This document shows positions 9,194 through 18,134 of a DNA stretch of 64,000 bases, one piece after another. Below the pieces are notes generated by a model. That model worked only from the letters and a program-made list of their open reading frames with translations, had not been told where the DNA came from and did not search any database. The stretch covers positions 3,478,247 through 3,542,246 of the forward strand of contig NZ_VLNU01000001.1 of NCBI RefSeq assembly GCF_009765165.1, given 5' to 3'. Each line of letters opens with the position of its first letter. The first letter of the stretch is position 1. Source of the DNA: Lysobacter panacisoli (GTDB lineage: Bacteria; Pseudomonadota; Gammaproteobacteria; Xanthomonadales; Xanthomonadaceae). The position numbers and the translations under genes are program-made.

Positions 9194-9225
9194 AAAAGGC
9201 CCGCCACTGGCGGGCCTTTTCTTTT
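9194..9225 (+). terminator. Rho-independent terminator after the cytochrome pair
   Basis: Perfect 12-base arms (9194-9205, 9209-9220) around a 3-base loop, ending in TTTTCTTTT on the plus strand. Confidence 0.9.
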
Positions 9226-9258
9226 GCATGCATTTCGCGCAACGCCGCGCGCGGAGAC

Positions 9259-9292
9259 CACAAAAGGAACGGGCCGCTCGCGCGGCCCGTTC
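9259..9292 (-). terminator. Rho-independent terminator after the OmpA-family gene
   Basis: Perfect 11-base arms (9267-9277, 9282-9292). On the minus strand the stem is followed by CCTTTTG. It lies 27 bases past the stop of the OmpA-family gene. Confidence 0.75.
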
Positions 9293-9318
9293 GTCGTTCG
9301 ACGGCGATGCCGCCGGGC

Positions 9319-10050
9319 TTACGCCTCGATCGGCACCAGCGTGATCTCGACGCGGCGGTTCTGCGCGCGACCGGACTCGCTGTCGTTGCTGGAGATCGGA
9401 CGGGTTTCGCCGGCGCCGACCACGATGAAACGATCGCGGTTGAGGCCGCGGCTCTGCAGGTAACTGGACACCGAGTTGGCACGCTGCTCCGAGAGCTTCT
9501 GGTTGTACGCATCGCTGCCGACGCTGTCGGTGTGGCCGGCGACTTCGACCACGGTCTGGTTGTATTCCTGCAGCGTGCGCGCGACGTCGTCGAGCACCGG
9601 GTAGAACTCCGGCTTCAGGTTCGACTTGTCGAAGTCGAAGGTGATGCCGCTGGGCATGTTGAGCGTGATGTTGTTGCCCTGGCGGACCACTTCCACGCCG
9701 GTACCGGCCATCTGCTCGCGCAGGGCGCGTTCCTGGCGATCCTGGTAATTGCCAATCGCCGCGCCGGCCAGGCCGCCGACGCCCGCACCGACCAGCGCAC
9801 GCTGGCGGCGTTCGGTGGCGTCGTCGCCGCTCAGCAGGCCCGCGGCCACGCCGGCGAGCGCGCCGATGATCGCGCCCTTGCTGGTCTTGCTCATGCCCTG
9901 CTGCTGGCCCTGCGTCGTCTGTCCCTGCTGCTGCGGCGGCTGCTGCTGCGGATACGGCTGGCCGTAGTAACCGCCGCCGCTGGTGGCGCAGCCGGCGAGG
10001 AATGCGGTCGCGGTCAGAGCAAGGACAACGGTCTTCAGATGCATCTTCAT
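9319..10050 (-). CDS. OmpA-family lipoprotein with glycine-zipper segment
   Basis: A 243-residue outer-membrane lipoprotein. The signal peptide ends FLAGC with the lipidated C21. A Gln/Pro-rich linker (about 31-52) follows, then a glycine-zipper stretch (about 58-100; GAIIGALAGVAAG and ALVGAGVGGLAGAAIG). Last comes a C-terminal OmpA domain (about 135-240) with the peptidoglycan-binding pattern AGHTDSVGS...NQKLSEQRA (D175, R190). The role is probably to tie the outer membrane to the cell wall, as in YiaD/Pal-like proteins. It is a single gene, with its own terminator downstream. The ATG at 10050 gives the signal peptide. Confidence 0.92.
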   Translation of the reverse strand: MKMHLKTVVLALTATAFLAGCATSGGGYYGQPYPQQQPPQQQGQTTQGQQQGMSKTSKGAIIGALAGVAAGLLSGDDATERRQRALVGAGVGGLAGAAIGNYQDRQERALREQMAGTGVEVVRQGNNITLNMPSGITFDFDKSNLKPEFYPVLDDVARTLQEYNQTVVEVAGHTDSVGSDAYNQKLSEQRANSVSSYLQSRGLNRDRFIVVGAGETRPISSNDSESGRAQNRRVEITLVPIEA

Positions 10051-10145
10051 GGTCGATCCTTCTGGCAAAAAGTCGGCGTGTGCCGAGAGCGGGCACAAGC
10101 TAATCACGTCCGCGTGGGAAACGAGTGACGGCGCGTGGCGCCCAT

Positions 10146-11618
10146 TCAGTCGGCGGCAGGGATCAACGCTTCGGCGGCGAGCGCATCGAGCGTTGCGTCC
10201 CAGTTCCCCATCAACGCCAGATAAAGGAGCTTCTCGAACTCCGCGCCGAAACGGCGGATCACCGCATCGGGATCGGGGATGAGCCGACCGTCGGCGATCA
10301 GCCCGAAATGGACGCGTCCGTTGTAGCTCATGATCGAAATGCCGATGCCGATCGAACCGGTCTGCGGCACCCAGAACATCATCTCGCGCAGCTCGCAGCC
10401 AGCCAGATACAACGGCTGCTGCGGACCGGGCACGTTGGTCGCGACCGCGGTCGCCTTGCGACTGAACAGTTCCAGCGCCAGCCCCTGCACCGATGCCGGC
10501 GCCATGCCGAGTGCGGCAAGCAGCCCGTAGGCGACGATCGCCTGGCGCGAGCCCTTCAACTGCTGCATGCACTGCGCGACGCGTTCGAGGCGACGGATCG
10601 GATTGTCTTCGCCCACCGGCAGGTCGAGGAACACCAGGCCGAAATGATTGCCGAGCTTGCGCGCGTGCTCGAGAGGTCGCAGGTTCACCGGGACCGTTGC
10701 GCGCAGGGTCATGCCGTCGACGGATTCGCCGCGCTCGATCATGTAGCTGCGCAGCGCACCGGCGGCAGTCGCCATCAGCACGTCGTTGACCGTGCAGTCG
10801 CAGGCGCGGCCCACGGCCTTCACTTCTTCCAGGTCGAGCGGTTCGGCCCAGGCCACGCGCTTGCTCACGCCGAGTCGACCGCGCAACAGCGACGGCGGAT
10901 CGTCCGAAAGCGCCAGTGCATTGAGCAGTTCGCGCGCGATCTCCCCACCTTCCTTCGCCAGCACGCCGGCGAGGCCGGGATCGCGGTACATCTCCAGGCC
11001 TTTCTCGACGACCTTGCTGCCCAGCTGCACGTAGCGATCGACCGCGCCGACGCGCCGGGCGACACCGGCATGGTCCTGCTTGAGCCAGGTACGGGGCAGT
11101 TCGCTGGAGCCGGACGTTTCGGGACCGGTGTCGGTCAGCGACAACAGCACCTGCACCAGCGCGATGCCGTCGGCATAGCTGTGGTGGATGCGCGCGACCA
11201 ATGCCGAACCGCCGCCGTCGTAGCGCTCGACCAGGTGGAACTGCCACAACGGACGGTCGTGATTGAGTGGCGACGATGCGAGCTGGCTGACGAAGCGCTC
11301 AAGCCCGCGCTTGTCGCCACGTCCTGGCAGGGCCGCGTGCTGCACATGCCAGTCGAGATCGAAGTTGACGTCGGTCTGCCAGTGCGCCCCGGCCGGCGTG
11401 ACCACTGCCTTCTGGCGGAAGCGCCGATATGCGAGGAAGCGCTGCTTGACCACGCGCTTGAGCCGTTCCAGCGACATCGGCTCGGCGAACATCAGCACGC
11501 CGGTGATCATCATCGGGTTGGTCGGCCGCTCCATGCGCAGCCAGGCCGTGTCGACGCGCGACATCGGATCGCGGCGTCCCCGCCGGCGCGTGACTGCTCG
11601 CGTTCGCGATGTGGCCAT
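10146..11618 (-). CDS. Wax ester synthase/diacylglycerol acyltransferase (WS/DGAT) family
   Basis: A 490-residue O-acyltransferase of the bifunctional WS/DGAT family, which joins acyl-CoA to fatty alcohols or diacylglycerol. The catalytic motif HHSYADG is at residues 145-151 and the conserved PLW is at 123-125. The C-terminal half carries VTNVPGP-like (ATNVPGPQQPLY) and SYNGRVHFGL, which are family signatures. I chose the ATG at 11618 because GGAGG lies 7 bases upstream. An ATG at 11564 is possible but has no such site. The N-terminal extension is Arg-rich. No other storage-lipid gene is nearby, so substrate is open. Confidence 0.88.
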   Translation of the reverse strand: MATSRTRAVTRRRGRRDPMSRVDTAWLRMERPTNPMMITGVLMFAEPMSLERLKRVVKQRFLAYRRFRQKAVVTPAGAHWQTDVNFDLDWHVQHAALPGRGDKRGLERFVSQLASSPLNHDRPLWQFHLVERYDGGGSALVARIHHSYADGIALVQVLLSLTDTGPETSGSSELPRTWLKQDHAGVARRVGAVDRYVQLGSKVVEKGLEMYRDPGLAGVLAKEGGEIARELLNALALSDDPPSLLRGRLGVSKRVAWAEPLDLEEVKAVGRACDCTVNDVLMATAAGALRSYMIERGESVDGMTLRATVPVNLRPLEHARKLGNHFGLVFLDLPVGEDNPIRRLERVAQCMQQLKGSRQAIVAYGLLAALGMAPASVQGLALELFSRKATAVATNVPGPQQPLYLAGCELREMMFWVPQTGSIGIGISIMSYNGRVHFGLIADGRLIPDPDAVIRRFGAEFEKLLYLALMGNWDATLDALAAEALIPAAD

Positions 11619-11695
11619 GCGCGCCCTCCAAGGCATCCGTGGTCGAGTGAATCACGCTGCGCAGAGCAGCGTCAACGCAGTGTCTAAGCGGACCG

Positions 11696-13138
11696 TCATC
11701 CACGCAGCTTGCGGTAGGCGGCCAGCGCGCCGTCGCGTCCGCGACCGATGTCCACGCTCGGCTGCGGCGGGTAGTCGGGCGCCGCTCGGCGCAGTGCCTT
11801 TGGATCCTGCCACGGGGCGAACCGCAGCGGCAGCGGCAGAGATGCCAGCTCGGGCAGCCAGCGGGCGATGTAACGTCCATCGGGATCGAACTTCTGCGCC
11901 TGCAGCACCGGATTGAACACGCGGAAGTACGGCGCCGCGTCCGCCCCGGTCCCGGCGACCCACTGCCAACCCAGCGTGTTGTTGGCGAGGTCGGCATCGA
12001 CCAGCGTGTCCCAGAACCAGCGCGCACCGTGCCGCCAGTGATAGCGCAGGTGCTTCGTCAGGTAGCTGGCAACGACCATGCGCACGCGGTTGTGCATCCA
12101 GCCGGTGGCCCACAGTTCGCGCATGCCGGCATCGACGATGGGCACGCCGGTGCGCCCCTGCTGCCATTCCTGCAGGCGCGCGGGCGACACCTGCGCCCAG
12201 TCGAAATCGTTGAACTTCGCGTCGAAGTTGTGCGACGGCGTTTCTGGAAAGTGGTGCAGCAGATGGTGGCCGAACTCGCGCCAGCCGAGCTGTCGCAGGT
12301 AGCCGTCGATGTCCGCGCCGTTCCCGGCGCTGCGCTCGCGTTCCAGCGCCATCGCGATGCGCCACGGCGCGATCTCGCCGAAATGCAGGTGCGGCGAAAG
12401 CCGTGAGGTGGCGACGCGGTCGGGTCGATCGCGCTGCCCGATGTAGCCGCGCAGTGCGCCTTCCAGGAAGGTCTCCAGCGCGCCGCGCGCACCGGCTTCG
12501 CCCGGCGTCCAGTCGTTCCAGAAAGCCGCGTCCCAGTCGCGCTTGGGCGCGAGCTGCAATGCGTCCAGTGCCACCCCAGCCGGCCCTTCATCGCTATGCG
12601 GCAGGCGCGTCGGCGCATCGATGCACAGGCCGAGCTGCCACTGCCCCAGCAGGGTCTTCCAGTACGGCGTGAACACCTTGAACGGCCCGCCCTGGCGGTT
12701 GCGCACGGTCCACGGCTCGAACAACAGCGCGGCGTTGAAGCTCTCCACGCGCACACCCTGCATGCGCAGGGTCTGCTTGATGTGGGCGTCTCGCTTCTCG
12801 TAGGCGGGTTCGTAGCGCCGATTCCAGAACACCGCCTCGGCGCCGGACATCGCGATCAGCGATTGCAGCGTCGCCAGGCTCGGTCCGAAGAAGTGCCGCA
12901 GGTGCGAGCCGCGTCGCCGCAGCTGCGCATCCAGCGCCGCGAGCGATCGATGCCGCCACGCGTCGGAGGCCGCACCGGGTCGCCAGTCGCCACCCTCGTC
13001 GGGCGCGTGGATGTAGACCGGGATGGGCACGTAGCCGCCGTCGAGGGCGGCCTGCAGCGCGGGATTGTCGTCCAGGCGCAGGTCGTTGCGGAACCAGACC
13101 AGCGCCCGCGGAGCCGAGCTCGCTTCGGTTCCGGCCAT
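11696..13138 (-). CDS. phrB: Deoxyribodipyrimidine photo-lyase
   Basis: A 480-residue class I photolyase that uses light and reduced FAD to split cyclobutane pyrimidine dimers. The N-terminal antenna-binding Rossmann domain starts ALVWFRNDLRLDDNPAL. The C-terminal FAD domain has WMHNRVRMVVASYLTKHL and DADLANNTLGWQWVAG, the DNA/FAD-binding signature with the conserved Trp residues. Length matches the family. The alanine racemase gene lies 53 bases upstream on the same strand, so the two may share a transcript. Confidence 0.95.
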   Translation of the reverse strand: MAGTEASSAPRALVWFRNDLRLDDNPALQAALDGGYVPIPVYIHAPDEGGDWRPGAASDAWRHRSLAALDAQLRRRGSHLRHFFGPSLATLQSLIAMSGAEAVFWNRRYEPAYEKRDAHIKQTLRMQGVRVESFNAALLFEPWTVRNRQGGPFKVFTPYWKTLLGQWQLGLCIDAPTRLPHSDEGPAGVALDALQLAPKRDWDAAFWNDWTPGEAGARGALETFLEGALRGYIGQRDRPDRVATSRLSPHLHFGEIAPWRIAMALERERSAGNGADIDGYLRQLGWREFGHHLLHHFPETPSHNFDAKFNDFDWAQVSPARLQEWQQGRTGVPIVDAGMRELWATGWMHNRVRMVVASYLTKHLRYHWRHGARWFWDTLVDADLANNTLGWQWVAGTGADAAPYFRVFNPVLQAQKFDPDGRYIARWLPELASLPLPLRFAPWQDPKALRRAAPDYPPQPSVDIGRGRDGALAAYRKLRG

Positions 13139-13191
13139 TCGCGCGCCCCTGAGTGATCGACGGCTTCAGTATGCCGCGATCGGGCGCGAAG

Positions 13192-14349
13192 TCAGCGACC
13201 GGTGTCGCCGCCGCGGTACTCGCGCGGGATGCGGTCGTTGAGCCCGACCAGGATTTCGTACGGGATGGTGCCCGCCAGTCGCGCGACTTCCTCGGCGCTG
13301 ATGGCCTCGTCGCCCTGCTTGCCGACCAGCACGACCTCGTCCTCGTTCCAGGCACTGTCGCCACCGATGTCGACCATGAACTGGTCCATGCAGACGCGGC
13401 CGACGATGGGATAGCGGTGACCGCGGATCAGCACCTCGCCGCGCGAGGACAGCGAGCGCGGGAAGCCGTCGCCGTAGCCGATCGGCACCGTCACCACGCG
13501 CGTGTCGTGGTCCGCGGTCCAGGTCGCACCGTAGCTGACCGTGTGCCCCGCCCTCACGACCTTGAAGTACACCACCTGCGAGGCCAGCGACATCGCCGGC
13601 CGTACGTCGATGGTGCGCTTGGATGCGGGATCGGGCAGCACGCCGTACAGCACGATGCCCGGCCGCACCATGTCGAGCCAGGTCTCGGGGAAATGCAGCA
13701 CGCCGCCGGAGTTCGCCAGATGCCGAAGCGGCATCGGCGCGCCGATGCGCTCGAAATGCGCGCAGGCTTCGTGGAAGCGCTCCACCTGCTGCAGGGTCAT
13801 CGGCGAGGCGGGATCGTCCGAGCAGGCCAGGTGCGAGTACACGCCCTTGACCGTGCACCACGACGACGCGACGGCCGCCTCGATGAAGGCGGCCGAGGAA
13901 TAGCTGTGGACACCGATGCGTTCCATGCCGGTGTCGATCTTCAGGTGCACGATCGCCTTGCGTCCCATCGCCTGCGCCGCGGCCTCGGCCTGGCGCAGCT
14001 TGTCGAGCGAGGACACGGTGATTTCCAGATCGTGGGCGATGTACTGCGCAACCTGCGGCCCGAAGATGCCGCCGAGAACGAGGATCGGCGTGGTGACGCC
14101 GGCTTGCCGCAGCGCGATGCCCTCCTCCACGAACGCCACGCCCAACTGCTCGACGCCCTGCGCCTGCAGGTGGCGAGCGACCGGCACCAGGCCGTGGCCG
14201 TAGGCGTTGGCCTTGACGATGGCCATCACCGGCACGCCGACGTGCGCGCGGATGTTGCGCAGGTTGAGCGCGAGATGGTCGAGATCGACCACGATGCGGG
14301 TCGGGCGCCCACTGACTGCGGGCGGCATCAGGCCTGGACTGTCGTGCAC
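13192..14349 (-). CDS. alr: Alanine racemase
   Basis: A PLP enzyme that interconverts L- and D-alanine for peptidoglycan. The PLP lysine is K46 in AIVKANAYGHG. VDLDHLALNLRNI precedes it, as in the family, and the second catalytic tyrosine lies in the C-terminal beta domain (VSYGATWTADHD). Length is 385 residues from a GTG at 14349. An ATG seven codons later (14328) is an equally acceptable start, and neither has a strong ribosome site. It follows dnaB in the order seen in E. coli (dnaB-alr), with two small genes inserted. Confidence 0.95.
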   Translation of the reverse strand: MHDSPGLMPPAVSGRPTRIVVDLDHLALNLRNIRAHVGVPVMAIVKANAYGHGLVPVARHLQAQGVEQLGVAFVEEGIALRQAGVTTPILVLGGIFGPQVAQYIAHDLEITVSSLDKLRQAEAAAQAMGRKAIVHLKIDTGMERIGVHSYSSAAFIEAAVASSWCTVKGVYSHLACSDDPASPMTLQQVERFHEACAHFERIGAPMPLRHLANSGGVLHFPETWLDMVRPGIVLYGVLPDPASKRTIDVRPAMSLASQVVYFKVVRAGHTVSYGATWTADHDTRVVTVPIGYGDGFPRSLSSRGEVLIRGHRYPIVGRVCMDQFMVDIGGDSAWNEDEVVLVGKQGDEAISAEEVARLAGTIPYEILVGLNDRIPREYRGGDTGR

Positions 14350-14463
14350 TTCGTTCCCGGACGCGACGATGAAGTGGCGATCATTCTAAGCGCGCCCGCG
14401 CACCGCTTCGCGCCGGAGCGTGCGCGAAGTGCTCTGGAACATTCATCCGTACGGCGACACCGC

Positions 14464-14793
14464 TCAGTCGCAGCGGCGCTCGGTCACCGTCTCGGTCTTG
14501 TTCTGCTGGTTGTCCTGGATCTTGCGACCGGCGAACGCGCCGCCGACCGCGCCAGCCGCGGTCGCGATCTTCTTGCCGCTGCCGCCGCCCACCTGGTTGC
14601 CGAGCAGTCCACCCGCCACCGCGCCCAGCGCCGTGCCGGTGATCTTGTGCTCGTCCTTCACCTCCTTGGGCCGCTCGACCTGCACGTCATAGCAGTGGGG
14701 CTGCTTGGTCGGTGGTTGCTTGGCGGCGACCGGCGTCGCCAGGCACGCCGCCGCCAGCGCGAGCGACAGCACGGAAATAGTGGTGTTGCGCAT
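14464..14793 (-). CDS. Glycine-zipper surface-antigen-like protein
   Basis: A 109-residue exported protein. A signal peptide (about residues 1-24, ending PVAA) is followed by a 2TM glycine-zipper segment of the 17-kDa surface antigen type (GTALGAVAGGLLGNQVGGG and GAVGGAFAGRKIQDNQQ). The C-terminus is polar and ends in ERRCD. Two cysteines (C34 and the near-terminal one) could pair. Such proteins sit in or near the envelope, and their function is poorly known. Confidence 0.85.
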   Translation of the reverse strand: MRNTTISVLSLALAAACLATPVAAKQPPTKQPHCYDVQVERPKEVKDEHKITGTALGAVAGGLLGNQVGGGSGKKIATAAGAVGGAFAGRKIQDNQQNKTETVTERRCD

Positions 14794-14840
14794 GGCACGC
14801 TCCTTGAATCGAACCTGCAGCCACGCTGCACCGCGCGGCG

Positions 14841-15098
14841 TTATGGCCGCGTCAACCGGTGACGATGAGACGGCGGATCGGGCGTGTCGAGCTGAAGGTA
14901 GTCGAAACCCGCGTCGCGGATGTGCCGGCTGAAGTATTCGCCGTGCGAGGGCGCCGCCATCAGTCCGTCGTGCAGGTGCGGCGGCACGTCGAAGTAGCGG
15001 TACACCGCACCGCTTTCGAACTCGATCTCCAGCACCTGCCGGTCGGGGTCGTACCCGATGCTGCGCAGGGCCTGCGAATCGACATGCCGGCGTTCCAT
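14841..15098 (-). CDS. KTSC domain protein
   Basis: An 85-residue protein made almost wholly of one KTSC domain. The features are IGYDPDRQVLEIEFESG, then AVYRYFDVPPHLHDGLM, then SHGEYFSRHIRD. The domain is named after a motif next to lysyl-tRNA synthetase and has no established function. It stands alone here, 53 bases after dnaB on the same strand. Confidence 0.85.
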   Translation of the reverse strand: MERRHVDSQALRSIGYDPDRQVLEIEFESGAVYRYFDVPPHLHDGLMAAPSHGEYFSRHIRDAGFDYLQLDTPDPPSHRHRLTRP

Positions 15099-15151
15099 CG
15101 ACGACAGTCTCAGGCCGCCGCCGTGGAATCGCCGTGAGCGCGGTCGCCCGC

Positions 15152-16567
15152 TTATTCGAAGCTGCCGACCGAGTCGTGCGAGAGGTTGTCGAAACGCGTG
15201 TACTCACCGAAGAACTTGAGCTTGCACGAGCCGGTCGGGCCCGAACGCTGCTTGCCGATGATGACTTCGGCCAGTCCCTTGTCCGGCGAGTTCTCCTTGT
15301 TGTAGTAGTCGTCGCGGTAGATGAACATGATCATGTCCGCGTCCTGCTCGATGGCGCCCGATTCGCGAAGGTCGGCCATGACGGGGCGCTTGTCGGTACG
15401 CGTTTCCAGCGAGCGGTTGAGCTGCGAGAGCGCGATCACCGGCACCTGCAGTTCCTTCGCCAGGCCCTTGAGCGAACGCGAGATCTCGGAGATTTCCGTC
15501 GCACGGTTCTCGCTGTTGCCGGGCACGGACATCAGCTGCAGGTAGTCGATGACGATCAGGCCCAAGCCACTGTGCTCGCGCTTGAGGCGACGCGCCTTGG
15601 CGGCCAGCTTCACTGGCGACAGGCCGGGCTCGTCGTCGATGAAGATCTTCACCTCGCGCAGCTGGCGGATCGCGCCGGTCACGCGGCTCCAGTCCTCGTC
15701 CTCCAGCTGGCCCGTGCGCAGGCGCTGCGCGTTGACGCGGCCGACCGAGGAAATCAGTCGCATCGCCAGCTGGCTGGCCGACATTTCCATCGAGAACACC
15801 GCCACCGGCAGCTTGCTGCGGAAGGCGGCCGTCTCGGCCATGTTCAACGCGAGCGTGGTCTTGCCCATCGCCGGACGCGCCGCGAGGATGATCAGGTCGG
15901 TCTTCTGCAGGCCGGCCGTCATCATGTCGAGTTCGGTATAGCCGGTCGACAGGCCCGTCACGCCGCCGCCGTTGGTGTAACGCGTCTGCAGGGTGTCGAA
16001 GGCTTCCGACAGCGCCTTGGTCACCGGGGTGAAGTCGGTCTTGCCGGTCGAATTCGCCTGCGCGATCGCCAGCACCTGGCGCTCGGCTTCCTCGAGGATC
16101 TCGGCGCTGTCGCGACCGTCGGGCTGGAAACCGTCGTTGACGATGCCGGTGCCGACGTCGATCAACTGGCGCAGGATCGCCTTGTCACGGACGATCTCGG
16201 CGTATGCGGTGATGTTGGCGGCCGACGGCGTGGTCGTCGCCAGCTCGATCAGGTAGGCGCCGCCGGCGACCTGTTCGGACAGGCCCTGCGATTCGAACCA
16301 CTCGCCGAGCGTGACCGCATCGAACGGACGGTTCTTCTCGGCCAGCTCGCGGATCGCGCGATAGATCAGCTGGTGATCGCGACGGTAGAAATCGTTGTCG
16401 CTGAGCTGGTCGGCGATGCGATCCCAGGAATCCGGCGCCAGCATCAGGCCGCCGAGCACCGCCTGCTCGGCCTCGATCGACTGCGGCGGAATGCGCAGTT
16501 GGTCGACGCGCTGCTCGCTGCGTGTCTCGAATCGTTTTTCGCCGCGGAATCCCGGTCGTACGCTCAT
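15152..16567 (-). CDS. dnaB: Replicative DNA helicase DnaB
   Basis: A 471-residue hexameric helicase that unwinds DNA at the replication fork. The N-terminal DnaG-interacting domain spans about 24-125 (PPQSIEAEQAVLGGLML). The RecA-like motor has Walker A ARPAMGKT at 230-237 and Walker B GLIVIDYLQLM, followed by the DnaB motif SRSLKGLAKELQVPVIALSQ. No intein is present. The ATG at 16567 is preceded by AAGGGGA. Upstream in-frame codons do not look coding. Genes rpsF, rpsR and rplI lie upstream, as in other gammaproteobacteria. Confidence 0.98.
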   Translation of the reverse strand: MSVRPGFRGEKRFETRSEQRVDQLRIPPQSIEAEQAVLGGLMLAPDSWDRIADQLSDNDFYRRDHQLIYRAIRELAEKNRPFDAVTLGEWFESQGLSEQVAGGAYLIELATTTPSAANITAYAEIVRDKAILRQLIDVGTGIVNDGFQPDGRDSAEILEEAERQVLAIAQANSTGKTDFTPVTKALSEAFDTLQTRYTNGGGVTGLSTGYTELDMMTAGLQKTDLIILAARPAMGKTTLALNMAETAAFRSKLPVAVFSMEMSASQLAMRLISSVGRVNAQRLRTGQLEDEDWSRVTGAIRQLREVKIFIDDEPGLSPVKLAAKARRLKREHSGLGLIVIDYLQLMSVPGNSENRATEISEISRSLKGLAKELQVPVIALSQLNRSLETRTDKRPVMADLRESGAIEQDADMIMFIYRDDYYNKENSPDKGLAEVIIGKQRSGPTGSCKLKFFGEYTRFDNLSHDSVGSFE

Positions 16568-16796
16568 TGAGGTTACTGTCCCCTTCCCTGCGTCGAGGCG
16601 GTGGCCGTGTGATGGTCGCGGGTCGGGAATCGTAGACGCGGAAGCCCTCGGGCAGTTGCAGATAAGTCTGTGGATATCGCGTGGATACTCATGGCCGCAT
16701 GGGGCCACGTCTTCGTCTCACCTGATGAGACGGGCGCTTAAGCGATGGATGCAGGCGCGCCGTTCGTCCGCGGAACGCCTCGTACGACGGGCGGTA

Positions 16797-17111
16797 TCAG
16801 TCCAGGGCGACGGGCCGGGCGCGACTGGCGGTCGCATGCAGGCGCTCCACCTGGGCCGGCATGCGCGGCGAGATCAGCATCAGCAGGCCGTCCAGCGCCT
16901 CGTTGCGCCAGCGCCCTATGCGCGGCACCTCGAGGCTGCCGGCGATGTGCTGGTCGATCATCTGCGCGATCAGCGGGAACACGACGTCGCCCTGCGTCTC
17001 GCAGGCATCGCGCAGGCTGCGCACGATGAGGTCGAGATAGCGGGCTTCGGGATCGACCGGACGGATGGCGTCGCCGCCGATCGCCTGCATGCGGCTCTGG
17101 TTCGAGGTCAT
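16797..17111 (-). CDS. Hypothetical protein between rplI and dnaB
   Basis: A 104-residue soluble protein that I do not recognise. It starts MTSNQSRMQAIGGDAIRP at an ATG preceded by GGAGGG nine bases upstream, which decides the start. The middle is helical with regular hydrophobics (LDLIVRSLRDACETQGDVVF and PLIAQMIDQHIAG). The C-terminus holds ISPRMPAQVERLHA. There is no signal peptide, cysteine-pair or enzyme motif. Codon use resembles neighbours. It lies after the rplI terminator and before dnaB, all on the same strand. Confidence 0.65.
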   Translation of the reverse strand: MTSNQSRMQAIGGDAIRPVDPEARYLDLIVRSLRDACETQGDVVFPLIAQMIDQHIAGSLEVPRIGRWRNEALDGLLMLISPRMPAQVERLHATASRARPVALD

Positions 17112-17217
17112 GGTGGCAAGCCCTCCGATGAGGAGCGCGTACGGTCCCACGCACACCCGATCGGTCCCATCAGAAAAATCCTAAAGCCGCTGCGGAGTAA
17201 TCCGACACCGGATTCCG

Positions 17218-17248
17218 CAAAAAACAAAGGGCGCCTTGCGGCGCCCTT
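17218..17248 (-). terminator. Rho-independent terminator after rplI
   Basis: Nine-base perfect arms (17227-17235, 17240-17248). On the minus strand the stem runs into TGTTTTTTG. It ends the rpsF-rpsR-rplI transcript. Confidence 0.9.
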
Positions 17249-17274
17249 CGCTTGAAGCAGGATCGTTCGTGGGA

Positions 17275-17727
17275 TCAGGCGACTTCGCCGACCACGATGA
17301 CCTTGACGTTGGCTTCGATGTCGGCGTGCAGGTGCACGACGACTTCGTGCTCGCCGGTGCGGCGCAGCGGGCCTTCGCCCAGCACGACTTCCGACTTCTC
17401 GACCTTGTGGCCCAGCTTGGTCAGCGCATCGGCGATGTCGCGCGGGCTGATCGAGCCGTACAGCTTGCCTTCGGTCGAAGCGTTGGCCGAGATGGTCACC
17501 TCGACGCCGTCGAGCGCGGCCTTGCGGCCTTCAGCGCCTTCCAGCGAGGCCTTGGCCTTGGCTTCGTACTCGGCGCGGCGGGCCTCGAACTCGGCCAGGT
17601 TGGCCGGGGTCGCCGGCGCGGCCTTGCCGTACGGGATCAGGTAGTTGCGGCCGAAGCCCGGCTTGACGTTGACCTTGTCGCCGAGCTTGCCGAGGTTCTG
17701 CACGTTCTGCAGGAGGATCAGTTGCAT
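17275..17727 (-). CDS. rplI: 50S ribosomal protein L9
   Basis: A 150-residue large-subunit ribosomal protein. The N-terminus [20 protein letters not shown] and [14 protein letters not shown] are the signature of L9. The long linker helix and the C-terminal domain ([14 protein letters not shown]) follow. It is the last gene of the S6-S18-L9 operon and is separated from rpsR by a 150-base spacer that contains an inverted repeat. Confidence 0.98.
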   Translation of the reverse strand: MQLILLQNVQNLGKLGDKVNVKPGFGRNYLIPYGKAAPATPANLAEFEARRAEYEAKAKASLEGAEGRKAALDGVEVTISANASTEGKLYGSISPRDIADALTKLGHKVEKSEVVLGEGPLRRTGEHEVVVHLHADIEANVKVIVVGEVA

Positions 17728-17812
17728 GGTCTTGCTCCGTATTCGTTAGCGAGCCTGAGGGCCCGCAGCGGGTTTCGCTGTCCGAAGACCGCGACGTCTT
17801 TCCCTCACCCTG

Positions 17813-17836
17813 CCCTCTCCCGCCAGCGGGAGAGGG
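17813..17836. repeat. Intergenic inverted repeat (rpsR-rplI spacer)
   Basis: Ten-base perfect arms CCCTCTCCCG / CGGGAGAGGG around a CCAG loop. A near copy occurs at 23008-23033. Pieces with this sequence are widespread between genes in high-GC proteobacteria. Here it could act as an attenuator or RNA-stabilising hairpin between rpsR and rplI. Confidence 0.7.
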
Positions 17837-17877
17837 GGACAAGGCGTTTCCTCCCTGCGGGAGAAAACGACGTCGCC

Positions 17878-18108
17878 TTAGGCGTTGTGGTTGTCGGTGT
17901 ACGGGATCAGGGCCAGGAAGCGGGCGCGCTTGACGGCCGCGGCCAGCTGGCGCTGGTACTTCGACTTGGTACCGGTCACGCGGCTCGGCACGATCTTGCC
18001 GGTCTCGGTGAGGTACTGGCGCAGGGTGTTGAGATCCTTGTAGTCGATCTCCTTCACACCTTCGGCCGTGAACTTGCAGAACTTGCGGCGACGGAAGAAC
18101 TTGGACAT
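17878..18108 (-). CDS. rpsR: 30S ribosomal protein S18
   Basis: A 76-residue small-subunit protein. It shows [25 protein letters not shown] (split here: [17 protein letters not shown] then VKEIDYKD) and the closing [13 protein letters not shown], both typical of S18. It binds S6 on the platform of the 30S subunit. It follows rpsF after a 26-base gap. Confidence 0.98.
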   Translation of the reverse strand: MSKFFRRRKFCKFTAEGVKEIDYKDLNTLRQYLTETGKIVPSRVTGTKSKYQRQLAAAVKRARFLALIPYTDNHNA

Positions 18109-18134
18109 GAGTGCGTTACTCCTGGAATTCGTGC

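Noticed and set aside
9319..11247. One long frame that would extend the OmpA-family protein upstream through the acyltransferase gene
   Set aside because: The signal peptide and lipobox set the true start at 10050. The upstream part is out of frame with the acyltransferase and has no domain.
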